A stretch of DNA of 64,000 nt from Thermoplasmata archaeon (GTDB lineage: Archaea > Thermoplasmatota > Thermoplasmata > Methanomassiliicoccales > Methanomethylophilaceae), in contig SUSU01000005.1 of assembly GCA_015063225.1 (NCBI GenBank), positions 1 to 64,000 of the forward strand. Direction: 5' to 3'. The translations under genes were made by a program, and so were the position numbers. Positions 25,221-35,300 of this stretch are shown one piece after another; positions within the stretch are counted from its first letter, which is position 1, and each line of letters begins with the position of its first letter. The notes below the pieces were generated by a model. That model made no database searches and had not been told where the DNA came from. It saw nothing but the letters and a program-made list of their open reading frames with translations.

Positions 25221-28200
25221 TCAATCCTTGATGACGCTCAGGGAACTCCCCTTCCCCTGGGTGTACTCCACGACCACCTGACGGGGTATCCTCTCCCTCA
25301 GCTTCTGCACATGGGAGATTATGAGCACGGTCTTGGAGGAACCGCTCAGATCCTCCAGCACATCTATGGCCTGGTCGAGGGACTCGTCCTCATCCAAGGT
25401 ACCGAACCCCTCGTCGATGAACAGGGCGTCTATCTTCTGGCCGGCGGCGTTCTCCTTGATTGCATCCGACAATCCGAGAGCAAGAGCCAGGGAGGCCTTG
25501 AAGCTCTCACCTCCCGACAGGCTCGAGGCGGGACGGGGACCGGACCCGGGACTGTCGTTGTCGATGATCTCCAGGTCGAGGAGGTGGGATTTCCTCTCGC
25601 CGGAGGCATCTGCTATGCGCCTCATCACGTACCTCCCGCCGGTCATGTGCTCCAGGCGCCTAGCGGAGAGGGCGAGGATGCTGTCGAAGTAGCGCGACTG
25701 CACATACTCGGCGAAGCTCACGATGGTGCCCGTCTGGTCCTTGTAGTTGTACGCTACCTCGGCCATCCTCTGCAGTTCGAGACTGTCCTTCAGGGACCTG
25801 GAGATGTCGGTCAGCATGGCATCCACCTCTGCGGCCACCCTCGCGTTGTCACCCTTTCTGGCGGCGACCTCCGACTTATGAGCCAGCAAGGCCTTGAACG
25901 TCTCCTCTGCTGCGATCTTGGTTGCCTTCAGTTCCTCCAGGTCGGCGGGACGTTCCCTGCCCGCGATCCTCTCCCTCGCCTGCTGGAGCCTGCCGTTGGC
26001 GACGGACACGGATTTGTCGTAAACGGACACCTCATCCTCCAGGGATTTGATCTCCGCCTCGGTCCTCAGGGCGGCACGGTAGGCATCCTCCCCGTCGAAC
26101 CCGTTCTTGGAGAGCGCCTCACGGAACGCGGTTCCGCAGGATTCCGCCTTCTTCTCGGCAGCATCGAGGGAGGTACGGAGGGTTTCCCCTCTCGACCTCT
26201 CCGCGGCGACCTTCGCCTCCGCATCCGCACGGGCCTTCGAGGAGGATTCGATGGCCCTTCTGATGCCGGACGCCTCATTCGTCAAGGCATCGCGTCTGGC
26301 CTCGGCCTCCGTCCTCGATGCGAACGGGAGACCCTTGGAACACTCCTCCTTCTTCGCCTTGAGCACGCTGAGCCTCTCGGATGCTTTCCTCTCCGCGTTA
26401 TCGGCGGCTTCCTTAAGCTCGAGCATCTCCGCCTTAGGGTCCTTGTTCTTTTCGAAATAGGTATTGATGCTGTCGATCTTGGACACGATCGCCTCCAGGG
26501 CCATCCTGTCGGATGCGAGGCCGGCCTTCCTGGAACGCAGTTCCTCGATGGCGGCGTTCACCCTCTCCGGAGCATCGGACGATTCGGGATCCGCATCGAT
26601 GCCGGCGGTCTCCGCAGCGGACCTAGCCTCCCCGACCATGGTGCCGAGTTCGGATCTCTTCTTCTCCAGGACGTCGCGCGCTTCGTCGCGGTCCTTCTCC
26701 GCACCGGCTAGTTTACCCCTCAGACCGTCTATCTCCTCGGACGTGGGGCAGCCCTCCGCCCTGGATGCGGGGCGGGGGTGGGACACCGACCCGCAGACGG
26801 GACACGGCAGCCCCTCGTGCAGTTCCGCTGCCAGGATCCCTGCCTGTCCCTTGACGAACAGTGCATACTTCTCCGACAGTTCTTCATTAAGAGCCAGACA
26901 GCGGTTCGAACGTTCCGTGAAGACCTTTTCCGCCTTCTCCGCCTCGCCTCTCTTGACGGATATCGCGGTGAGGGAGGAGAGCAGTCTCGATGCCTGTCCG
27001 ATCCTCCCGTCCACGGCCTCTATGTCCCTGACGATGATTGCGTACCTCTCCTTGGAATCGGAGTTCTTATGCAGGTACTCACGGTAGGTGTCGACCTTCT
27101 CGGCGGTCTTCAGATACTCCGCCTTGGAGCTCTCCGCCTTATCTACGGCGGATGCGTGCTCCTTCTCCGCGACAGCAATCTCCTTGAGGACAGAGTCGAG
27201 GGACTCGTATTTGGAAAGGGAATCGTTGATCACGGCGGCCTCGTTCGAGAGGGATTCCGCCTTGTCCTTACCCTTCAAGGCCTCCGCCTCGGCCTCTTTT
27301 GCCCTCCCCAGCGCCGCTGTCGCGGATTCCAGGTCCGTCTCGGCCTTCGCCAGGTCCTTCCGGAGGGAATCGACGTCGTTCTTCGCAGCCTTCAAGGCAT
27401 CATCAGCGGGTTTCACGTGGACGAGTATGTCCCTCGCCCTCATGATCTCCGTCCTCTTGACGTCGAAAGCATCCTTCTCGGAGGCGAGCTCATTCAGCCT
27501 TCCCTCCTCGGCCTCCGCCTCCGCGAACGCATCCTCGATCGACTTGGCGGCCATGAAGACGTCGACGGCCTTCTTCTGGGCCTCCCCTCCTTTCCTCTCC
27601 TCATCGAGAGCGGATTGGAGATCGATGGAATCGGCCTCCGTCATCACTTTCAGGAGCCTGCGGATGTCGTCCCCCTGGTAGACGGAGTTCTTCCCCTCCA
27701 GGATCGAGACGTACTCCTTGTACTCCGGGCACTCCGACCTGAAGGTCCTCCCGGTCGCGGCCAGCCCCATGCGGGCCTCGTTTATCCTGTTGGACGCCTC
27801 CTTGCTGCGGTTCTGCAGCTCCTGCGTTATCTTGGAATAGATGCCGATGCCGAATATGGACTCCAGGATCTCCCCGCGTTCCCCGCTCTCGGCCTGCAGG
27901 AACCTCTCGAACTGACCCTGTGCCAGCATGACGACCTGACGCCACTGTTCGGCGGTCAGCCCGGTGAGGTTCACGACCTCCTCCTTGACGTCCTTCTTCT
28001 TGTCGAGCTTGCGTCCGTCGGGCAGGAGCATGTAGACGGATTCCGCCTCCTCGCGGGTGCCCTGCCCCTTCTGCTTGCGGCGTATGTATGCGGGGATGCG
28101 GTTGATGGTGTACTCCTTCCCGTTGTGCTCGAACACCAGTTCCACGTAGGGGTTCGCATCGAGTCCCGCGAAGGATGATTTGAGGGTGGACGTGGGGCGG

Positions 28201-28373
28201 TCCTTCCCGCTGGTCTCGCCGTAGAGGGCGAAGGTCACCGCGTCGAAGAGGAACGTCTTCCCGCATCCGGTGTTCCCGAACACGAGGGTGAGACCCTCCA
28301 GTTCGCTGAAGTCGATGGTCTCCTTCCCGGGATAGGGACCGAGGGCGGAGATGGTGAGCCTCAGGAACCTCAT
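25221..28373 (-). CDS. sbcC: SbcC-type SMC-like exonuclease ATPase subunit
   Basis: A 1050-residue ATPase that works with the nuclease SbcD to open and trim DNA ends and hairpins. The N-terminal lobe has Walker A GNTGCGKT (about residues 33-40) and QLAQGQFERFL-like VMLAQGQFERFLQ. Long coiled coils flank a zinc hook, CPVCGSVSHPRP, near residue 530. The C-terminal lobe has the signature LSGGESFKASLALALGLS and Walker B DALFIDEGFGTLDEDE. The hook motif and overall form are closer to bacterial SbcC than to archaeal Rad50. It overlaps sbcD by four bases. Confidence 0.93.
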   Translation of the reverse strand: MRFLRLTISALGPYPGKETIDFSELEGLTLVFGNTGCGKTFLFDAVTFALYGETSGKDRPTSTLKSSFAGLDANPYVELVFEHNGKEYTINRIPAYIRRKQKGQGTREEAESVYMLLPDGRKLDKKKDVKEEVVNLTGLTAEQWRQVVMLAQGQFERFLQAESGERGEILESIFGIGIYSKITQELQNRSKEASNRINEARMGLAATGRTFRSECPEYKEYVSILEGKNSVYQGDDIRRLLKVMTEADSIDLQSALDEERKGGEAQKKAVDVFMAAKSIEDAFAEAEAEEGRLNELASEKDAFDVKRTEIMRARDILVHVKPADDALKAAKNDVDSLRKDLAKAETDLESATAALGRAKEAEAEALKGKDKAESLSNEAAVINDSLSKYESLDSVLKEIAVAEKEHASAVDKAESSKAEYLKTAEKVDTYREYLHKNSDSKERYAIIVRDIEAVDGRIGQASRLLSSLTAISVKRGEAEKAEKVFTERSNRCLALNEELSEKYALFVKGQAGILAAELHEGLPCPVCGSVSHPRPASRAEGCPTSEEIDGLRGKLAGAEKDRDEARDVLEKKRSELGTMVGEARSAAETAGIDADPESSDAPERVNAAIEELRSRKAGLASDRMALEAIVSKIDSINTYFEKNKDPKAEMLELKEAADNAERKASERLSVLKAKKEECSKGLPFASRTEAEARRDALTNEASGIRRAIESSSKARADAEAKVAAERSRGETLRTSLDAAEKKAESCGTAFREALSKNGFDGEDAYRAALRTEAEIKSLEDEVSVYDKSVSVANGRLQQARERIAGRERPADLEELKATKIAAEETFKALLAHKSEVAARKGDNARVAAEVDAMLTDISRSLKDSLELQRMAEVAYNYKDQTGTIVSFAEYVQSRYFDSILALSARRLEHMTGGRYVMRRIADASGERKSHLLDLEIIDNDSPGSGPRPASSLSGGESFKASLALALGLSDAIKENAAGQKIDALFIDEGFGTLDEDESLDQAIDVLEDLSGSSKTVLIISHVQKLRERIPRQVVVEYTQGKGSSLSVIKD

Positions 28374-29527
28374 TGCTGACCCCTCCCGAGGGATTCCACC
28401 ACATCGTCCAACACTTTCTTCTGATATTCGGACAGGGGCTCCCCGGTCCTCTCCTCGAAGAACCTCGCGAAGAGCTCCTGCGGGGGGATCGCACGGATCT
28501 CCGCCACGGATGCTTCCAATCCCGTAGTATCCGCCCTCCCCCTGTCATAGAGACGCTTGACGCCGAGCACGCGGTAGACCTCGGCAAGCCTGTCGGTGGC
28601 CTTGTCCGCGGGTTCGGTGAGCTCGGCGAGCACGTATTCGTCGCCGTAGGCGTCCTTCCTGGAGAGGATCTCCTCTATGGTGCCGGTCAGCCTCACCATG
28701 CGGCGCTTGGGGACGAGGGGGACGGTCTCCACGGAGACGTCGCCCTTCCCCCTGACCTCCACGATGACCGCGTGCTTCTCATCATCTATCTCGGATTCGG
28801 AGTACTTCAGGGGGGAGCCGCAGTAGAGGACGGTGTCCCTGCCCGCCCTCTGGGGGCGGTGGATGTGCCCCAGAGCGACATAGTCGAAGGGTTCGAGGAG
28901 CTTGCTGGAGATGCAGTCCGCCCCTCCCACGGAGGGGAGCATCGTCATCTCCGAATCGGACCTGGAGAGCTCGATGTCCTTCCCCGTGACGAACTCGTGG
29001 GCCACGAGGATGTTCCTAGCACCGGGATCCGCCCCCGTGTTCGCCATCGTCAGGGCAAAGGCCGCGTCGGGACCGTCGATCGCGTCGGCGTCCGCACCGT
29101 TGTCCCTGCACCACCTGCGGACCGTCGACGTCTTGGTATAAGGTAATATGAAAATAGAGAGGGGACCGAAGGGATCCTCGAGATCGAACCTCTCCGCCTT
29201 CCCGGAGTAACGGCCGGTGACGAACACGTTCTGCCTGCTGAGGATCTCCTTCGCGAAGGACAGCCTCTCCACGGAATCGTGGTTGCCGGCGATCATGTAC
29301 ACCTTGCAGAACGTTGACAGCTCGGTCAGGAACCAATCCAAAAGGTTCACAGCGTCCTCGTTGGGCATGGCAGTGTCGTAGACGTCGCCGGCGATGAGGA
29401 CGGCGTCCACCCCCTTCTCCCTGGCGATGGCGCACATCTTCTCCAGGATGTCCCTCTGGTCGTCTATCATGCTGTAGCCGTGCAGTTTCCTCCCGATATG
29501 GAGGTCGGAACAATGCAGGAACTTCAT
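28370..29527 (-). CDS. sbcD: SbcD/Mre11-type DNA repair nuclease
   Basis: A 385-residue calcineurin-like phosphoesterase, the Mn-dependent nuclease of the SbcCD complex. It has the five phosphoesterase blocks: CSDLHIGRKLHG, IAGDVYD, IAGNHDS, a VAHEFV histidine, and ALGHIHRPQ. The C-terminal half carries the capping domain and the region that contacts the base of the SbcC coiled coil. It is first in a two-gene operon. Confidence 0.93.
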   Translation of the reverse strand: MKFLHCSDLHIGRKLHGYSMIDDQRDILEKMCAIAREKGVDAVLIAGDVYDTAMPNEDAVNLLDWFLTELSTFCKVYMIAGNHDSVERLSFAKEILSRQNVFVTGRYSGKAERFDLEDPFGPLSIFILPYTKTSTVRRWCRDNGADADAIDGPDAAFALTMANTGADPGARNILVAHEFVTGKDIELSRSDSEMTMLPSVGGADCISSKLLEPFDYVALGHIHRPQRAGRDTVLYCGSPLKYSESEIDDEKHAVIVEVRGKGDVSVETVPLVPKRRMVRLTGTIEEILSRKDAYGDEYVLAELTEPADKATDRLAEVYRVLGVKRLYDRGRADTTGLEASVAEIRAIPPQELFARFFEERTGEPLSEYQKKVLDDVVESLGRGQQ

Positions 29528-29622
29528 GGGGACGGCGAAGAATTGTGATTATAAATTCCTAACGATGTTATTGTTATTGGTATCATTCGGAAGACGATGC
29601 AACAACGCAGCATAGGACCTCG

Positions 29623-30663
29623 TCAGGCCACCTTGTAGCGCAGCAACGCGCCCATCCCGCCGATGGCGGCCAGGCGTTTGCCGCCCTCGTGGTCCTCGGA
29701 GACCACCATCACCTTCCCGCGGTTGGTCTCAACGCACCTGACGACGTCGTCGAGGTCCTTCTCCCTGAGCACCGACTCGAGCACGAGGAGGACCTCCACC
29801 GCGCCCGCGTTGGCGGCGTCCATGACCTCCTGAGGACCGTACGCGACGGCGCCGTCCCTGGCGATACCCTCCATGAGCCTCTCCACAGCCTCCATCTCCG
29901 CGCCCACGGCTGAATCCTTGAGGATCTGCGAACCGAGGCCGCTGCGGATGAGCTCGTTGACCCCGGCCATCCCGCACTGTCCCGTGTGCTGCACGTAGAC
30001 CGTTCCGAAAGTACCCGCGGGGAGCCTCTTGATGGTCTCCGCGAGGTTCTCCTTCTCGAAGCCCGGGCCCAGCAGGACGAGGGGCATGTCGGGGGTGGCG
30101 ACCGCCTTCAGCTTCTCGATAATCTCCCCGTGGTAGTCCAGCGGCTTCCCCTTCTCCTCGTACTGCTTCCCGGAGCGCATGGAGCGCACCGTGACAATCT
30201 CTTTCAGACCTGAGCGCCTCTGCACGGCGACGGTGGCCTCGTCCTGGTCGAGGGAGACGAAGACTATCCTCGGCTTCACGGTCTCCGCGGCGGCGCCCTC
30301 CAGGCGGTCCACCTGCGTCTTCTTCCAATGGTCCTTGCCGATTGTCAGGGGGGAGCCGACCTCAACCATGAGGGTGTGGTGCTGCCCTATGTCCTGCGGA
30401 CCGGTCTCGATGGTGCCGAGGAGCCTCATGCGGAGGCCCTCGTCATCGTACTCGATCTTCTCCACCCTCACTCCGAGGGTCATCCTCTTCTTCTCCGCCC
30501 TCTCGGCCCTGAGCTTGTCGTCGGCCTTCTCGTCGCGGCGGTAGGTGGATGCGGTGATGAGATCCCCTGTGCAGATGACGTTGTATAGATGCCAGATGTC
30601 GTCGTCGGTCTCGGGGATGACCTTGATCTCGTTGGTTGACGGCGACCTGCCGAGGATCTTCAT
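29623..30663 (-). CDS. pelA: Pelota/Dom34 ribosome-rescue protein
   Basis: Archaeal Pelota enters the A site of stalled ribosomes with aEF1A/ABCE1 and promotes their splitting. The 346 residues contain the N-terminal Sm-like domain, the central eRF1-like domain 2 without GGQ, and the C-terminal domain (VLRE...VVRCVETNRGKVMVVSEDHEGGKRL). It starts MKILGRSPSTNEIKVIPET, typical of the family. ATG 30663 has a weak TATA-like sequence about 26 bp upstream. It is monocistronic here. Confidence 0.93.
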   Translation of the reverse strand: MKILGRSPSTNEIKVIPETDDDIWHLYNVICTGDLITASTYRRDEKADDKLRAERAEKKRMTLGVRVEKIEYDDEGLRMRLLGTIETGPQDIGQHHTLMVEVGSPLTIGKDHWKKTQVDRLEGAAAETVKPRIVFVSLDQDEATVAVQRRSGLKEIVTVRSMRSGKQYEEKGKPLDYHGEIIEKLKAVATPDMPLVLLGPGFEKENLAETIKRLPAGTFGTVYVQHTGQCGMAGVNELIRSGLGSQILKDSAVGAEMEAVERLMEGIARDGAVAYGPQEVMDAANAGAVEVLLVLESVLREKDLDDVVRCVETNRGKVMVVSEDHEGGKRLAAIGGMGALLRYKVA

Positions 30664-30751
30664 GCCCCGTCGGATGGCGCCCGTGTTTATGGGGATTTCG
30701 CAGGGTTGCGGATACGGGGATTGTTGACTGTTTGTTGCATTCCCACCGACG

Positions 30752-30761
30752 TATTATATAG
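30752..30761 (+). promoter_or_regulatory. TATA box ahead of structured RNA candidate
   Basis: TATTATATAG at 30752-30761 is a strong archaeal TATA box. A start about 26 bp downstream falls at 30780-30784, exactly where the helix-rich element begins. No protein-coding start lies near that position. Confidence 0.6.
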
Positions 30762-30780
30762 TCACAAAACGCGTGAGAAA

Positions 30781-30954
30781 TCCGCCAGGGAGGGTCCGAC
30801 TGCAGCGGACTTACACTCCCGCGGTCGGACCCCTGTCCTTGGAGGAGGTGAAAAAATCACCAAAGATACCGAGGGCCAGGTCAGTAACCGTAGGAAAGTT
30901 CTCCTGGCCCTCGTAAGACTCGTCCTCCTTTTGGCGGACATCCTCTTGTGAGGA
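30781..30954 (+). ncRNA. Candidate structured noncoding RNA or leader
   Basis: The bases fold on inspection into a closed multi-branch shape. Closing stem: 30781-30787 (TCCGCCA) with 30932-30938 (TGGCGGA). Inside it are a 9-bp stem 30792-30800 with 30824-30832 extended by GCGG/CCGC, a 5-bp stem GGTGA/TCACC (30847-30851, 30857-30861), and an 11-bp perfect stem 30870-30880 with 30903-30913. A small TCCTC-TTGT-GAGGA hairpin follows at 30941-30954. A TATA box sits 26 bp before the first stem. It does not show the conserved cores of RNase P, SRP RNA or a known riboswitch. It could be an independent RNA or a leader of carAB. Confidence 0.55.
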
Positions 30955-31065
30955 AGACACATCAGGCCCTTGCGGAACCGTTCCGTGTCCGTCCGAAAAT
31001 CCCCCTGTCCGTATATAAGGAACGCGCAGATCCCCGCCGTCGCGGGAACCGTCAGGGATACAAAT

Positions 31066-31102
31066 CCGTCTCGTGGGAGACGCACCCCGTCTCGTGGGAG
31101 AC
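31066..31102 (+). repeat. Two direct repeats that each form a hairpin
   Basis: CCGTCTCGTGGGAGAC occurs at 31066-31081 and 31087-31102, a 21-bp period. Each copy folds as GTCTC-GTGG-GAGAC. A TATA box (GTATATAAG, 31011-31019) about 50 bp upstream would put both copies in the 5' part of a transcript. The rest of 30955-31218 shows no coding frame or other feature that can be supported. Confidence 0.6.
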
Positions 31103-31218
31103 ATGTTACGGCGGTCACCTTCACCCCCGCCGGTGCCCGGACCGTCTACAAGAGTCTCACGGGCGCGTCCGAGAGGTTATCGATTGTCCGAAGATGGACA
31201 AAGCCCGTTCACCCGTGT

Positions 31219-31246
31219 CCAACCTAAAAGGTTGGGATTATATAGG
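31219..31246 (+). promoter_or_regulatory. carAB promoter with upstream dyad
   Basis: A perfect inverted repeat, CCAACCT-AAA-AGGTTGG (31219-31235), abuts the TATA box TTATATAGG (31238-31246). The TATA box lies about 27 bp before ATG 31270. The dyad occupies the position of the BRE/TFB site, so a bound factor could block or assist TFB. Confidence 0.65.
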
Positions 31247-31269
31247 TTCCCAAATTGAGTCAATTCTCG

Positions 31270-32352
31270 ATGTCAAGTTATCTTGTCCTCGAGGACGGAA
31301 CGGTATACGAGGGAGACGCCTTCGGATACCGTGCCGAAGCCTCCGGAGAGGTCGTTTTCAGCACCGGAATGAGTGGATATCAGGAAAGCCTTACCGACCC
31401 GTCCTACCGCGGACAGATTCTGGTCATGACATTCCCCACCATCGGCAATTACGGTACAACCGATGATTTCTACCAGTCGGACGCGGTACAGGTCCGCGCA
31501 CTCGTCGTGAGGGAGTACACCAAGGAACCCTCCGACTCCTACCACGGGAAGACCATCGACGAGTTCCTGAAGGACTACAAGGTCCCCGGGATCTCCGGCG
31601 TGGACACCCGCGACCTTGTTATCAAGATCAGGGAGCACGGTACCCTCAAGGGGGCCATCATCTACGATGAGGCGGCCATCCCCGAGACCGTCGCCAGACT
31701 GAAGAAGATGCCCGCCCCCTCCGAGGCCGACCTCGTGGGCGAGGTGTCCTGCAAACAGATCCAGAGGTTCGACAACGGGAAGGAATACACCGTCGCCCTG
31801 CTCGACTGCGGCGAGAAGCTCCGCATCCTCCAGGACCTCAGCATGTTCTTCAACGTCGTCATGTACCCCTACGACACCCCCTCCGACGTCATCATGGAGG
31901 ACAAGGTCAGCGGCATGCTGGTCTCCAACGGCCCCGGCGACCCCAGCCACCCCAACATGGTGAAGGGCCCGGCCAGGACCATCAACGACCTCTCCACCGC
32001 GATCCCCATCATGGGCATCTGCCTCGGGAACCAGGTCACCGCCGTCGGACTCGGCGCCAAGACCTACAAGATGAAGTTCGGCCACAGGGGATGCAACCAG
32101 CCCGTCATGTACGACGGGAAGGTGTACATCACCAGCCAGAACCACGGCTTCGCCGTCGACGAGGACAGCCTCAAGGGCACCGGCCTCATCGCCGACCAGT
32201 TCAACATCAACGACCACACCATCGAGGGACTGAGGCTGGAGAACCTCCCGGTCTTCACCGCACAGTACCACCCCGAGGCCAACCCCGGCCCGCACGACAC
32301 TTCGTTCCTGTTCACGCGCTTCAGGGACGCCGTCAAGGAGGCGAAGAGATGA
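31270..32352 (+). CDS. carA: Carbamoyl-phosphate synthase small subunit (glutaminase)
   Basis: Releases ammonia from glutamine for carbamoyl phosphate synthesis. The 360-residue protein has the N-terminal CarA domain (LVLEDGTVYEGDAFGY) and a class I amidotransferase domain with SNGPGDP and the nucleophile block MGICLGNQ, followed by SQNHGFAV and QYHPEANPGPHD. ATG 31270 is chosen over an upstream TTG at 31255 since the promoter would start transcription at about 31268, giving a leaderless message. The end overlaps carB. Confidence 0.95.
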   Translation: MSSYLVLEDGTVYEGDAFGYRAEASGEVVFSTGMSGYQESLTDPSYRGQILVMTFPTIGNYGTTDDFYQSDAVQVRALVVREYTKEPSDSYHGKTIDEFLKDYKVPGISGVDTRDLVIKIREHGTLKGAIIYDEAAIPETVARLKKMPAPSEADLVGEVSCKQIQRFDNGKEYTVALLDCGEKLRILQDLSMFFNVVMYPYDTPSDVIMEDKVSGMLVSNGPGDPSHPNMVKGPARTINDLSTAIPIMGICLGNQVTAVGLGAKTYKMKFGHRGCNQPVMYDGKVYITSQNHGFAVDEDSLKGTGLIADQFNINDHTIEGLRLENLPVFTAQYHPEANPGPHDTSFLFTRFRDAVKEAKR

Positions 32353-35300
32353 GGAAGGAATACAAGAAGCTCCTGGTCATCGGATCGGGACCCATCGTCA
32401 TCGGTCAGGCCGCCGAGTTCGACTTCTCCGGTTCGCAGGCCTGCAGGTCCCTCCGCGAGGAGGGCTACAAGACCGTCCTGGTCAACAGCAACCCCGCCAC
32501 CATCCAGACCGACCCCGAGACCGCGGACAGCGTCTACATCGAGCCCATGACCGCGGAGCACGTCGCCAAGATCATCGAGAAGGAGGGCGTCGACGGCGTC
32601 CTCTCCGGAATGGGAGGACAGACCGGTCTGAACATCTCCGCCGAGCTCGCCGAGAAGGGATACCTCGAGAAGTACGGGGCATGCCTCGTCGGTACCCAGC
32701 CGGACGCCATCGAGAGGTCCGAGGACAGGGAGCTGTTCAAGGAGGCCATGGAGGAGATCGGCGAGCCCGTCCCCAAGTCCATGCCCGCCAACTGCATCGA
32801 GGACGCGCTCAAGGCTGTGGAGTACATCGGCCGCTACCCCGTCCTCATCCGCCCCGCGTTCACCCTCGGAGGTACCGGGGGAGGTATCGCTTACAACGAG
32901 GAGGAGCTCCGCGACATCTGCGCCCGCGGTCTCGCCTACAGCCGCATCCACCAGGTCCTCATCGAGGAGAGCGTCCTCGGATGGAAGGAGATAGAGTATG
33001 AGGTCATGAGGGACTCCAAGGACAACTGCATCGTCATATGCAACATGGAGAACCTCGACGCCATGGGTATCCACACCGGGGAGTCCATCGTCTGCGCCCC
33101 CTGCCTGACCCTTTCCGACAAGGACCTGCAGATGTTCCGCACCGCGTCCATCAAGATCATCCGCACCCTGCAGATCGAGGGAGGCTGCAACGTGCAATTC
33201 GCCTTCGACCCCGTCACCCACGACTACAGGGTCATCGAGGTCAACCCCCGCGTGTCGAGGTCCTCCGCCCTCGCCTCCAAGGCGACCGGATACCCCATCG
33301 CGAGGGTCGCCACCAAGATCGCCGTCGGTTACACCCTCGACGAGATCCCCAACCGCATCACCGGCAACACCTTCGCCGCCTTCGAGCCCGCCATCGACTA
33401 CATCGTCCTGAAGATCCCCCGCTGGCCGTTCGACAAGTTCCGCACCGTCGACAGGCACCTCGGCACCCAGATGAAGTCTACCGGGGAGGTCATGGCCATC
33501 GGCCGCACCGTGGAGGAGGCCCTGCTGAAGGGACTCCGCTCCCTCGAGATCGGCGTGAAGGGTCTCGACCCCATCGACATGACCGACGACGAGCTCCACG
33601 AGGAGTTCAAGAACGCCACCGACAGGCGCATCTTCGCCATGGGCGAGGCCCTCAGACGCGGATGGACCCCCGAACAGGTCGCCAAGGAGACCTGCTGGGA
33701 CATCTACTTCATCAAGAAGCTGAAGAACATCGTCGACATGGAGAACCGCCTCAAGAAGGAGGAGCTCACCGACGCCCTCCTCAAGGAGGCCAAGGAGATG
33801 GGCTTCTCCGACGAGACCATCGCCACGCTCCGTAAGGACACTGACGAGTGGAAGGTCCGCGAGCAGAGGGAGAAAGCCGGCATCATGCCGTACTACAAGA
33901 TGGTCGACACCTGCGCCGCCGAGTTCACAGCCGCCACCCCCTACTTCTACAGCACCTACAAGGGCAGGGCCTCCGAGGTCGTCCCCGACGGGAAGAAGAA
34001 GGTCGTCATCATCGGAGGCGGACCCATCCGCATCGGACAGGGTATCGAGTTCGACTACTGCTGCGTCCACGGCGTCAAGGCCCTCCAGGAGGAAGGCATC
34101 GAGGCCATCATGATCAACAACAACCCCGAGACCGTCTCCACCGACTTCGACATCTCGGACCGCCTATACTTCGAGCCCCTGGAACTCGAGGACGTGCTCA
34201 ACGTCATCAAGGCAGAGCAGGCCGACGGAGTGATATGCCAGTACGGCGGACAGACCTCCGTCAACCTCGCCATCGACGTGGAGAAGGGACTCAAGGGCAC
34301 CAAGACCAAGGTGCTCGGGACCTCCCCCGACCAGATGGACGTCGCCGAGGACAGGAAGAGGTTCACCGACCTCATGCGCCAGCTGGACATCAGGCAGCCC
34401 CCGTCCGGGACCGCCTACTCCTACGACGAGGCCATGAAGATCGCCGAGGACATCGGCTACCCCGTGCTCGTCAGGCCCTCCTACGTCCTGGGAGGGAGGG
34501 GAATGGAGATCGTCTACTCCGACGAGGAGCTCCACACCTACATGGAGACCGCCGTCAAGGTATCCCGCAACCACCCCGTCCTCATCGACAAGTATCTCTC
34601 GGAGGCCATCGAGATCGACGTCGACTCCGCCTGCGACGGCGAGGACGTGTACGTGGGTGGCATACTCGAGCACATCGAGTACGCCGGCTGCCACTCCGGT
34701 GACGCCACCATGGTCATGCCCCCCTACACCCTCTCGCAGAAGACCATCGACGAGATTGTCGAGATCAACAGGAAGGTCGCACTGGCTCTTCAGATCAGAG
34801 GACTCATGAACCTGCAGCTCGCCTACAAGGACGGACAAATCTGGATGATCGAGGCCAACCCCAGGGCCTCCAGGACCGTGCCCTTCATCTCCAAGGCCAC
34901 CGGCGTCCCGCTGGCCAAGATCGGTGTGAAGATCATGCTCGGCCGCAAGCTGAAGGAGTTCGGACTCTCCGGCTACAGGCCCATCGACCACTACGCCGTC
35001 AAGGCCTCCGTGTTCCCCTTCCTCAAGCTCGTCGGCGTGGATTCCATCCTCACCCCCGAGATGAAGTCCACCGGTGAGGTCATGGGTATCGACCCCGACC
35101 TGCACACCGCCTGCCTCAAGGCGTTCACCGCCGCCGGCACCGTCCTCCCCACCGAGGGCGGAGTCTATATCACGGTCAACGACCACGACAAGCCCCGCGC
35201 GGCCAAGATCGCCAAGGCCCTCGTCGAGATGGGCTTCAGGATCTACGCCACCAAGGGAACCTCCACCTACCTCCGCGAGAACGGTGTGGAGAACACCGCC

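Noticed and set aside
25197-28178. Several plus-strand frames of 400-500 codons across sbcC
   Set aside because: They are complementary-strand shadows of a coiled-coil gene, with Leu/Gly/Arg-rich translations and no domains.
30706-30951. Small plus-strand frame with hydrophobic end (KVLLALVRLVLLLADILL)
   Set aside because: There is no ATG, GTG or TTG in frame after the TATA box at 30752, so the hydrophobic end would not be translated from this transcript. The bases are better explained as RNA stems.
30781-30954. RNase P RNA, SRP RNA or tRNA in the structured region
   Set aside because: The RNase P conserved blocks, the SRP GNAR-loop region and a tRNA T-arm were looked for and not found; the element is also too short for the first two.
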